Source: CAYYAU01 sp964469765 [NCBI: uncultured Clostridia bacterium] (GTDB taxonomy: Bacteria; UBA6262; WVXT01; CAYYAU01). Taken from it: a stretch of DNA of 6,874 nt. The notes below the pieces were generated by a model that ran no database searches, had not been told where the DNA came from, and was given only the letters and a program-made list of their open reading frames with translations. Position numbers and translations under genes: made by a program. Positions 1-6,874 of the stretch are shown in pieces (positions within the stretch are counted from its first letter, which is position 1; the number at the start of each line of letters is the position of its first letter). The stretch is taken from assembly GCA_964469765.1 (NCBI GenBank), contig CAYYAU010000062.1, positions 1 to 6,874 of the forward strand. Reading direction: 5' to 3'.

Positions 1-618
<618 letters not shown>

Positions 619-628
<10 letters not shown>

Positions 629-1260
629 TAAAATCTCAAAGAGAAATAATTATAGGAATGATTTTAGGTGATGCCTATATTCAGCCTACAGGTAAAAGAA
701 ACGCTCGTTTAAGATTGGAGCATTCAGTAAAAGAGAAAGAGTATATCTTCTGGAAATACAAAACCTTGAAGAATATGATGCAGGCTCAGCCTAAACTTAT
801 AAAGAGATTTAATCCTTTTTATAAGAAACAATACAGTTATTGGCGTTGTCAGAGTCATTCCTCACCTATCTTTGGGAAATTAAGAAGAAAATTCTATAGT
901 GATGACCGTAAAATAGTTCCAGACAATATCAAGTCTCTTCTTAAATCTACTTTAACTTTAGCGGTGTGGTGTATGGATGATGGGTATTTCTATAAAAGAG
1001 ATAAACATTTTTTTCTTTACTTACCCCCATATACGAAAGAAGAGGTAAAGAAACTTAAAGAGAGTATAGAAGAGAATTTTGATTTACATCCTGAGTTTAA
1101 AATTAAAAAAAAAGGTTCTGAAATGTACTTTCTCTTTAATAAAAAAGAAAAGGATAAACTAATGAGCATAATAATGAGACATTTACTGCCCTTATTTAAA
1201 GAGAGATTTTCCTCTAACCCTGTAACGACTTCAAGACGCGTTGTCTTGAGTCCCCAATAG
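619..1260 (+). CDS. LAGLIDADG homing endonuclease (intron-encoded)
   Basis: The 213-residue protein resembles the LAGLIDADG_2 (PF03161-like) family of intron endonucleases, which cut the intronless allele of the host rRNA gene so that repair copies the intron in. The first motif is IIGMILGDAYI (11-21), with likely metal-binding D18. The second is LAVWCMDDGYF (114-124), with D120/D121. The stretch around residues 28-86 (NARLRLEHSVK, later RCQSHSSPIFGKLRRKFY) is typical of the family's DNA-binding half. No frameshift or stop is seen and both acidic motifs are kept, so the enzyme looks active. The natural domain ends near residue 200; the tail VTTSRRVVLSPQ is encoded by an RNA hairpin of the intron. 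The start codon region also encodes the 5' strand of P7. Base composition is AT-rich, unlike the flanking rRNA. The exact cleavage site and family branch are not determined. Confidence 0.93.
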
Positions 1261-1321
1261 TGAATGACATTATTGAAAACTACAGCAAACTTTAATTACA
1301 TAATTAGATAACGAATTGGGG
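1228..1321 (+). repeat. Two adjacent inverted repeats spanning the end of the endonuclease gene
   Basis: The first hairpin is 1228-1251, ACT(T)CAAGAC and GTCTTGAGT around a 5-nt loop. It overlaps the last codons of the endonuclease gene. Directly after it, CCCCAAT (1252-1258) is a perfect 7-nt complement of ATTGGGG (1315-1321), enclosing a 56-nt AT-rich loop. The two helices abut and could stack. They fill the stretch between the gene and P3' (1328) and may bring the two halves of the core together (inference). Confidence 0.6.
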
Positions 1322-1327
1322 AAATAC

Positions 1328-1394
1328 GCCGTCCTCCTGACAAAGGTCAGGATGAAGATATAGTCTAACCCTCCAAGTAATTGGAGAAGGGTTG
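1328..1394 (+). ncRNA. Intron 3' ribozyme half: P3', P8, P7', P9 and terminal G
   Basis: GCCGTC (1328-1333) closes P3. One base later TCCTGAC-AAAG-GTCAGGA (1335-1352) forms a perfect 7-bp P8. The S box AAGATATAGTCT (1355-1366) contains ATAGTC, the exact complement of GACTAT at 623-628 (P7, the guanosine-binding helix). P9 is AACCC/GGGTT (1367-1371/1389-1393) around TCCAA-GTAA-TTGGA (1372-1385). Its GTAA loop is a GNRA tetraloop of the kind that docks on P5. G1394 is the conserved last intron base. Confidence 0.9.
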
Positions 1395-1854
<460 letters not shown>

Positions 1855-1920
1855 TTTATATTAGTTTTATATTTGTGGAAAAAGACGTTAAATAAAATTT
1901 TAAGATTCATTTGAAATATT
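1855..1920 (+). other. 23S-5S internal spacer
   Basis: This 66-nt AT-rich spacer carries no tRNA gene or recognisable motif. It presumably holds processing sites, but none can be identified without the 5' leader of the 23S gene. Confidence 0.8.
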
Positions 1921-2039
<119 letters not shown>

Positions 2040-2040
<1 letters not shown>

Positions 2041-2052
2041 TTTTTATTTTTA
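2040..2052 (+). terminator. T-rich tract after 5S, possible end of rRNA operon
   Basis: TTTTTTATTTTTAT directly follows the GGG that ends the 5S terminal helix. It has the U-tract of an intrinsic terminator but no separate local hairpin ahead of it. The 3' strand of the 5S stem would have to act as the stem. Termination here is plausible, not shown. Confidence 0.35.
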
Positions 2053-2094
2053 TATTGACTTTTTTTGAATAAAAAAATAAAATCAGAAAGTGAG

Positions 2095-2100
2095 TATAAT
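2095..2100 (+). promoter_or_regulatory. Candidate -10 box for the HEAT/epimerase operon
   Basis: TATAAT is a perfect -10 hexamer 54 nt ahead of the ATG at 2155, in an AT-rich stretch. No -35 hexamer sits at the normal distance: TTGAAT (2065-2070) is 24 nt away and TTGACT (2055-2060) 34 nt away. The rest of the 2041-2154 gap holds only the ribosome binding site AAGGAG at 2143-2148. Confidence 0.45.
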
Positions 2101-2154
2101 CTAAAAGACGCTATTCAAATTAAACTTACAAATTAAACTGAAAAGGAGAAGAAA

Positions 2155-3537
2155 ATGATTTTTTTCAAAAAGCTATATTTTATTCTATTATTTTTATTCT
2201 TATTGAATAGTAATATATTTTCCGAAGAGTCTGTAAAAGAGGTTTTAAAGGATACCTCAACAGTTACTTCAGTTTCTACTGAAGAAGAGGCTATACAAGC
2301 AGAGTTACGACAACATAGACAAGCATTGAAAAGTAGAAAAGAAAAGATAATAATAAAAGCAATAAGGTCATTAAGTAAAATTCCTAAAGAAGAGATTATT
2401 TCTGATTTAAAAAGGTTATTAAGAAAGAAAAGTGAGAAAATAAGGATAGAAACAATTGTTGCATTAGGAAAAGTTGGGAAAATGTTAGACCTTCAATCTC
2501 AAGAAAGGATAGTTCTAATATTGGGAAAAAATATTAAGGATAACAGTAAAAAAATAAGAATTGCTGTTGCACAGGCATTAAAAGAAATAGGAAAAGATTT
2601 AATTTTGAAGGATATAAATGTGCTTATTCAAGATAAAGATAAAGATGTAAGGATGTCTGCTTTAGATGCCCTGGAGAGTATAGGAGAGAAGGGAATATTT
2701 TCCTTAAAGAAAACGCTTGTTGACCCGGATAAAAACATTAAGTTAAAGGCTATTGAGTTATTAAGTAAAATTAAAACCAAAGAAGCAATTGGAATTCTTT
2801 CTGGATTTATAAAGGATAAGGATAATAAAATTAAAGAAGCAGGTTTAACGGCATTAGGGAAAATAGGAACAAAGGATGTTATAAGGCCGTTAAGTAAAGG
2901 ATTAAAAGATAAAAGTGTTGATATTAGATTATGTGCAGTTGAAAATTTAGGAAAGATAAGTGATAGTTCCATTATTCAATTTTTATCAGAAGCAGTTAAG
3001 GACAGAAACTTTCAAGTGAAAAACAGAGCAATAGAAATATTATCAGAAAGGAAAGAACCCGCTTCTCTTGAGGTATTACTTCCTCTATTAAAGGATAACT
3101 CATTTGATATAAGATTAAAGATTGTTAACATTTTGGGGGTAAGAGGTGATGAAAAGGTGGTTCCTTATTTACTTGAGTGTCTTAAAGATGATTATTCAAA
3201 TATTAGGTTATCTGCAGTAAATGCATTAGGATTAATTGGTACTGAGAATGCTATTGATGGTTTGATACTTGCATTAAGTGATGTAAAAGAAGATATTGTA
3301 ATTACTTCAATTAAGATATTAGGAGAATTAAAAAGTGAAAAAGCTTTATCGCCGTTAATAAAACTTTTAAGCAGAAATCAGAAGAATGTTCAAAAAGAGA
3401 TTCTTTTGACTTTAGGGAGGATAGGGAACAAAAAAGCCTTTCCGGTGTTAAACCATATTCTGTTATTTGGTTCTAAAGAACTCAAACCTACTGCAGAAAA
3501 GGCTATTCTTCAAATCATAGAAAATAAAGCTAAATGA
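2155..3537 (+). CDS. Secreted HEAT-repeat protein
   Basis: The 460-residue protein has an N-terminal signal peptide: lysines at 5-6, a hydrophobic run to about residue 20, then NIFSEES. No lipobox cysteine is present, so it should be exported rather than lipidated. A charged linker covers residues about 25-55. The rest is about 13 tandem HEAT / PBS-lyase-type repeats of roughly 31 residues, each with an IRxxAxxALGxIG-like core followed by a second helix ending in L.D. A typical unit is IRLSAVNALGLIG with its partner helix. Such solenoids bind other proteins or scaffold complexes; no catalytic motif is seen. The start is set by AAGGAG 7 nt upstream. The stop overlaps the start of the epimerase gene (ATGA), implying translational coupling. 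Its position suggests an envelope or periplasmic role linked to polysaccharide, but the real function is unknown. Confidence 0.9.
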   Translation: MIFFKKLYFILLFLFLLNSNIFSEESVKEVLKDTSTVTSVSTEEEAIQAELRQHRQALKSRKEKIIIKAIRSLSKIPKEEIISDLKRLLRKKSEKIRIETIVALGKVGKMLDLQSQERIVLILGKNIKDNSKKIRIAVAQALKEIGKDLILKDINVLIQDKDKDVRMSALDALESIGEKGIFSLKKTLVDPDKNIKLKAIELLSKIKTKEAIGILSGFIKDKDNKIKEAGLTALGKIGTKDVIRPLSKGLKDKSVDIRLCAVENLGKISDSSIIQFLSEAVKDRNFQVKNRAIEILSERKEPASLEVLLPLLKDNSFDIRLKIVNILGVRGDEKVVPYLLECLKDDYSNIRLSAVNALGLIGTENAIDGLILALSDVKEDIVITSIKILGELKSEKALSPLIKLLSRNQKNVQKEILLTLGRIGNKKAFPVLNHILLFGSKELKPTAEKAILQIIENKAK

Positions 3538-4643
3538 AAAAGGGAAAAGTTTTTCTTATTGTTGGAGCAAGACCAAATTTTATGAAGGTTTTTCCTTTAT
3601 GGAAGGTGCTAAGAAAAACCGACTCAGAATTCTTTCCTTTTATTGTTCATACAGGTCAACATTATGATTATGAGATGTCGAAGATATTTTTTGAAAACTT
3701 AGACCTACCACAACCCCACTTCTATCTCGGTGTTGGTTCTGCCTCTCATTCTATTCAGACTGCAAGAATAATGGTTCGCTTTGAAAAAATAATAACCAGA
3801 GAAATGCCAGATTTAGTTGTTGTTGTTGGAGATGTAAACTCCACTTTAGCAGCTTCATTAGTATGTGCAAAAAAGAAAATCCCTTTAGCACATATAGAGG
3901 CAGGCCTTAGAAGTTTTGACTGGGATATGCCCGAAGAAATTAACAGAGTTGTAACAGATAGATTAAGCAATCTTCTTTTTACAACCTGTATTGATGCAAA
4001 TAGAAATCTTATAAAAGAAGGAATAAAGAAAAATAGAATATTCTTTGTTGGTAATGTGATGATTGATACGCTACTTATGTTAAAGAGAAAAGCATCTATA
4101 AAGAAAACATTATCTTTACTTAGATTGAGAAATAAACAGTATGGTTTACTTACTTTGCATAGACCAGAGAATGTGGATAAAGAGGAGATATTTAAAAATA
4201 TAATATTTGGATTGAAGAAAATAAGTAAAAAAATACCTATTGTCTTTCCTGCACATCCGCGTGTTGATAAACAGATTAGAAGGTTTAGATTAGAAAGAGA
4301 GTTTAGTCAATCGCCAGAAGGCATTTATAAAATTGAACCTTTAGGTTATCTTGACTTTTTAAATCTGGAGATGAATGCAAAATTTGTTTTAACAGATTCT
4401 GGTGGTATTCAGGAAGAAACTACAGTATTAGATATTCCCTGCCTTACAATAAGAAAGAATACAGAAAGACCTATAACAGTGGAAGAAGGAACAAACGTAG
4501 TTGTTGGAGCAAATTCGGAAAGAATCTATTTATATGTAAACAAAATTCTGAATGGAACCTTTAAGAAAAGAAAAAACATACCAAGATACTGGGATGGTAA
4601 AACCTCAGAGAGAATTGTTAAGGTTTTATATAAACAGTTCTAA
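3534..4643 (+). CDS. wecB: UDP-N-acetylglucosamine 2-epimerase, non-hydrolysing (WecB type)
   Basis: This cytoplasmic 369-residue enzyme interconverts UDP-GlcNAc and UDP-ManNAc, the precursor of ManNAc-containing surface polysaccharides. The length matches E. coli WecB (about 376). Family motifs appear in order: GARPNFMK (11-18, the conserved K18), HTGQHYD (39-45), GDVNST (99-104), HIEAGLRS (120-127), PEEINR (133-138), GNVMID (173-178), LHRPENV (208-214), PAHPR (239-243), DSGGIQEE (288-295) and TERP (310-313). These cover the UDP-binding and catalytic residues of a two-domain GT-B-like fold, and none is missing. The ATG overlaps the previous stop by 4 nt, so it depends on the upstream HEAT gene for transcription and probably for translation. 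The substrate could be a modified UDP-GlcNAc as in WbpI-type relatives; the plain epimerase is the simplest reading. No clear terminator follows. Confidence 0.95.
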   Translation: MKKGKVFLIVGARPNFMKVFPLWKVLRKTDSEFFPFIVHTGQHYDYEMSKIFFENLDLPQPHFYLGVGSASHSIQTARIMVRFEKIITREMPDLVVVVGDVNSTLAASLVCAKKKIPLAHIEAGLRSFDWDMPEEINRVVTDRLSNLLFTTCIDANRNLIKEGIKKNRIFFVGNVMIDTLLMLKRKASIKKTLSLLRLRNKQYGLLTLHRPENVDKEEIFKNIIFGLKKISKKIPIVFPAHPRVDKQIRRFRLEREFSQSPEGIYKIEPLGYLDFLNLEMNAKFVLTDSGGIQEETTVLDIPCLTIRKNTERPITVEEGTNVVVGANSERIYLYVNKILNGTFKKRKNIPRYWDGKTSERIVKVLYKQF

Positions 4644-4771
4644 AAAACCAACCTATATATGTATGTATACATCTACAAAAAAGTATAAAATGATATATGC
4701 TGGTAAAATATTCAGTGTAGATCCGTGTTGTATTCCGGGTCAATCCGCTTCTATTTTGTGTAAAAATTCAC

Positions 4772-4800
4772 TTGACAAAAGAAGATTTTTGGTGTATAAT
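4772..4800 (+). promoter_or_regulatory. Consensus sigma70 promoter of the regulator gene
   Basis: TTGACA (4772-4777) and TATAAT (4795-4800) are both perfect hexamers with the ideal 17-bp spacer. Transcription should begin near 4806-4808, about 36 nt before the ATG at 4843. Such a strong promoter would normally need repression, in line with the palindrome that follows it. The rest of the 4644-4771 gap shows nothing further apart from a short ATGTATACAT palindrome (4663-4672). Confidence 0.88.
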
Positions 4801-4802
4801 AT

Positions 4803-4820
4803 GTTTAGAATATTCTAAAC
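4803..4820. promoter_or_regulatory. 18-bp perfect palindrome, likely operator of the GbsR/MarR-type regulator
   Basis: GTTTAGAATATTCTAAAC reads identically on both strands. It starts 2 bp after the -10 box and covers the predicted transcription start, the classical position for a repressor site. A dimeric winged-helix protein encoded immediately downstream is the obvious candidate to bind it. Autorepression is inferred. As RNA it would also be a hairpin stem with no room for a loop, so a DNA role is more likely. Confidence 0.75.
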
Positions 4821-4842
4821 GTTAAAAACAAAGGAAACGTTT

Positions 4843-5334
4843 ATGGAAATAAAAAATATGCAGGATAGATTTGTAGATATGGCAGGAACTCTAAGTGAAA
4901 GTGTAAGCATAAACAGAATTGTTGCTCAGTTGTATGCTTTACTTTTTATAAGTAAAAAACCTGTTTCTTTAGATGAAATGAAGGAAAGGTTAAATGTAAG
5001 TAAAGGTAATGTAAGTGTAAATATAAGAGTTTTAGAAGGTTGGGGAGCAGTAAAGAAGGTTTGGGTAAAAGGTTCAAGAAAGGATTATTATGTAGCAGAG
5101 TTAGATTTATTAAAGATTATAATGAAAAGAGTAAAAGAAGGTATCTCAAAAAGAAAGAATTTAGTTGAAGGATTTTTTAATGAAATGGAAAGACTTATAA
5201 AAGAGTATAAAAACAACCATAAAATACAAAATAAAGAAGAATTTTTAACTTTGGAAAAGAGATTTAAAAAATTGGAGAATCTTTATAAATCAATACAGAA
5301 AAAGATAGACGTATTATCGTTTTTTCATTTTTAA
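4843..5334 (+). CDS. GbsR/MarR-family winged-helix transcriptional regulator
   Basis: This 163-residue DNA-binding protein belongs to the GbsR branch of MarR-like regulators. Residues 20-37 form the dimer/linker helix (NRIVAQLYALLFIS). The helix-turn-helix is at about 41-66, with VSLDEMKERLNVSKGNVSVN holding the recognition helix. The wing is GWGAVKKVWVKGSRKDYYVAE (66-86), very characteristic of the family. Residues about 90-157 are charged helices, probably coiled coil for dimerisation. The start is set by AAGGAA (4831-4836) 6 nt upstream; an in-frame ATG at 4858 is a weaker option. It has its own strong promoter and a palindromic operator. It lies 23 bp ahead of a sugar oxidoreductase gene, which it probably co-transcribes and regulates. 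Known GbsR members govern osmoprotectant genes; here a role in polysaccharide control fits the neighbours better (inference). The effector is unknown. Confidence 0.88.
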   Translation: MEIKNMQDRFVDMAGTLSESVSINRIVAQLYALLFISKKPVSLDEMKERLNVSKGNVSVNIRVLEGWGAVKKVWVKGSRKDYYVAELDLLKIIMKRVKEGISKRKNLVEGFFNEMERLIKEYKNNHKIQNKEEFLTLEKRFKKLENLYKSIQKKIDVLSFFHF

Positions 5335-5357
5335 AGTAATAAACTTTTAAGAGAATT

Positions 5358-6874
5358 ATGAAACAGGTTTTTATCAAAGAAGGAAAAGTTACTGTAGAAG
5401 AGGTTCCTGCTCCTTTTATTGGTGATAAAGAGGTGCTTGTTGCCAATGCTTTTTCCTTAATTAGCAAAGGTACAGAACTTACAACCTTAAAAAGCCATGA
5501 AGAAGGTGTTATTAGAAAAGCTGTAAAGCATCCAGAACTTGTAAAAGATGTGGTTAATAAAGTTAGAGAAGAAGGTATTATAAAAACATTTAAGAAAGTA
5601 AAAGAAAGGTTGGCTAACCCCAGTCCAATAGGTTATTCAACTTCTGGTATTGTTATCCAGAAAGGAAGAGAAATAACTGATATAAATATAGGAGACAAAG
5701 TGGCATGTGCAGGTAGTCAGTATGCTTATCATAGTGAGATTGTTTCAGTGCCAAGAAATTTGGTGATTAAACTATCAAATAATTTTGACCTTTCCAAAGC
5801 ATGTTTTACAACCTTAGGGGCAATAGGAATGCAAGGTATAAGAAGAGCAGAAAGAGGTTTCGGAGAGACATTAGTGATAATGGGTTTAGGACTGTTGGGA
5901 AATCTTTCAGCACAGATAGCCCAAACAGAAGGATATAAAGTTATAGGTTTTGATATAGATAGTTTCAGAGTTGAGATTGCTAGAAGATTAAATATCGAAA
6001 GTTATAATTTAAATGAGGTTAATCCAGTTAAAACTGTCATTCAAAAAACAGATGGTTTTGGGGCGGATGCGGTAATTTTATATGTAGCAACAGATTCTTC
6101 AGAACCCGTCAATACTGCTTTTGAAATGGCAAGGCAAAAAGCAAGAGTTGTTTTAGTTGGAGTTTGTGGGCTTAATCTTAATAGAGACAAAATGTATAAA
6201 AAAGAACTTGATTTTGTAGTATCAACCTCATATGGACCTGGCAGATATGACCCAGTTTACGAAAAAGATGGGATAGACTACCCTATAGGGTATGTAAGGT
6301 GGACCGAGAAGAGAAATATGCAAGAGTTTGCATATCTTGTTGCTCAAAATAGAATAAGATTAGATGAGATAGTTTCATGTATATTTCCTATAGAGCAGGC
6401 GCATAAAGCATATGAAGTTTTAAAGAGTGATAAGAAACATCTTGCGGTTTTGTTAAAGTATGATTACCAAAAGTTTATTCAGAAACCCTTGGAGCAAAGG
6501 AAAATTACCGTTCTTCCAGAGATAAAAGAAATTAAAGACAAAATAAAAGTTGGTATAATTGGTGCAGGAAATTTTGTAAAAAATGTACATCTTCCTAATT
6601 TAAAAGAGCTAAGTACTTATTATCATATTCGGGGTATTGTTACTCAACATGGTCAGAATGCAAAATCACTTGCAGAAAGTTATTATGCAAACTATGCAAC
6701 AACTGATTATAGAGAGGTTTTAGATGATCCAGACATTGATTTAGTTTTAATAGGTACAAGACATAATCTCCATTATTCAATGGTTATGGAGGCTTTAGAG
6801 AAGAGAAAGCCTGTTTTTGTAGAGAAGCCATTATGTTTAACGAAAGGTCAGTTAGAAGATATAAAGAAAAAAGT
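5358..6874 (+). CDS. Two-domain oxidoreductase: MDR dehydrogenase fused to Gfo/Idh/MocA domain (3' end outside window)
   Basis: An open frame of 505 codons begins at ATG 5358 and has no stop before the window edge. Residues 1 to about 380 are a medium-chain (alcohol-type) dehydrogenase: GDKEVLVANAFSLISKGTE (22-40), PIGYSTSG (90-97), then a Rossmann dinucleotide site MGLGLLGN (175-182) with D200 at the strand end. The usual catalytic zinc cysteine near residue 35 is absent, so this half may be zinc-free. Residues 395-505 begin a second Rossmann fold of the Gfo/Idh/MocA class, with VGIIGAGNF (398-406) and the signature EKP (489-491). Such fusions, usually near 700 residues, occur in surface-polysaccharide gene clusters and probably oxidise or epimerise a nucleotide sugar; the exact reaction is unknown. 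The ribosome site is weak (AAGAGA, 5349-5354). Only 23 bp separate it from the regulator gene, so they likely share a transcript. Confidence 0.9.
   Translation, partial: MKQVFIKEGKVTVEEVPAPFIGDKEVLVANAFSLISKGTELTTLKSHEEGVIRKAVKHPELVKDVVNKVREEGIIKTFKKVKERLANPSPIGYSTSGIVIQKGREITDINIGDKVACAGSQYAYHSEIVSVPRNLVIKLSNNFDLSKACFTTLGAIGMQGIRRAERGFGETLVIMGLGLLGNLSAQIAQTEGYKVIGFDIDSFRVEIARRLNIESYNLNEVNPVKTVIQKTDGFGADAVILYVATDSSEPVNTAFEMARQKARVVLVGVCGLNLNRDKMYKKELDFVVSTSYGPGRYDPVYEKDGIDYPIGYVRWTEKRNMQEFAYLVAQNRIRLDEIVSCIFPIEQAHKAYEVLKSDKKHLAVLLKYDYQKFIQKPLEQRKITVLPEIKEIKDKIKVGIIGAGNFVKNVHLPNLKELSTYYHIRGIVTQHGQNAKSLAESYYANYATTDYREVLDDPDIDLVLIGTRHNLHYSMVMEALEKRKPVFVEKPLCLTKGQLEDIKKK

Noticed and set aside
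2055-2100. TTGACT at 2055-2060 as -35 box for TATAAT at 2095
   Set aside because: The 34-nt spacing is about twice what sigma70 tolerates; only the -10 box was kept.
2628-2972. 114-codon minus-strand frame
   Set aside because: It is antisense to the HEAT-repeat gene; its hydrophobic, repetitive sequence simply mirrors the repeats.
3755-3970. 71-codon minus-strand frame
   Set aside because: It is antisense to the conserved catalytic region of the epimerase gene.
4552-4818. 88-codon plus-strand frame overlapping the end of wecB
   Set aside because: It has no ribosome site, overlaps wecB in another frame, and runs through the promoter and operator of the next gene; no recognisable protein.
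4803-4820. Palindrome read as a heat-shock element (GAA/TTC units) or a terminator
   Set aside because: Heat-shock elements of that type are eukaryotic. The palindrome has no loop and no T-tract, and it sits at a transcription start, so an operator is the better reading.
5264-5467. 67-codon minus-strand frame
   Set aside because: It is antisense to the end of the regulator gene and the start of the oxidoreductase gene, with no supporting signals.

Overview
The window comes from an AT-rich bacterial genome; the protein-coding part looks to be roughly one third G+C. It opens inside the 3' half of a 23S rRNA gene of bacterial type, followed by 5S rRNA and then two short protein-coding transcription units. 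Shine-Dalgarno sites and sigma70-like promoter boxes confirm a bacterium. I cannot name the phylum; a deep-branching or uncultured low-GC lineage is only a guess.

Region 1 (1-2040) is the end of an rRNA operon. The 23S gene is split by an 888-nt group I intron (507-1394). It lies exactly between the equivalents of E. coli U2449 and A2450, one base before the peptidyl-transferase residue A2451. Almost the whole ribozyme can be drawn by hand: P1 with its U.G splice-site pair, P2 with a GUAA loop, P3, P4, P5, P7, P8, P9 with a GUAA loop, a 3-bp P10 and the terminal G. The intron carries an intact LAGLIDADG homing endonuclease gene. The gene sits in an odd place: the 5' strand of P7 is made of its first codons, while P3' and P8 lie after its stop. 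The insertion therefore appears to be in the P7-P3 joint of the catalytic core.

Region 2 (2041-4643) holds a two-gene operon. A secreted protein made of about 13 HEAT repeats is joined by an ATGA start/stop overlap to a non-hydrolysing UDP-GlcNAc 2-epimerase (WecB type), which makes UDP-ManNAc for surface polysaccharide.

Region 3 (4644-6874) starts with a consensus promoter (TTGACA, 17 bp, TATAAT). A perfect 18-bp palindrome covers the expected transcription start. Then come a GbsR/MarR-type regulator and, 23 bp later, a two-domain oxidoreductase (MDR dehydrogenase fused to a Gfo/Idh/MocA domain) that runs off the window. The palindrome suggests that the regulator controls itself and the sugar-modifying gene behind it. 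Regions 2 and 3 together look like the start of a cell-surface polysaccharide locus next to an rRNA operon. The intron with its core-embedded endonuclease is the most unusual item.
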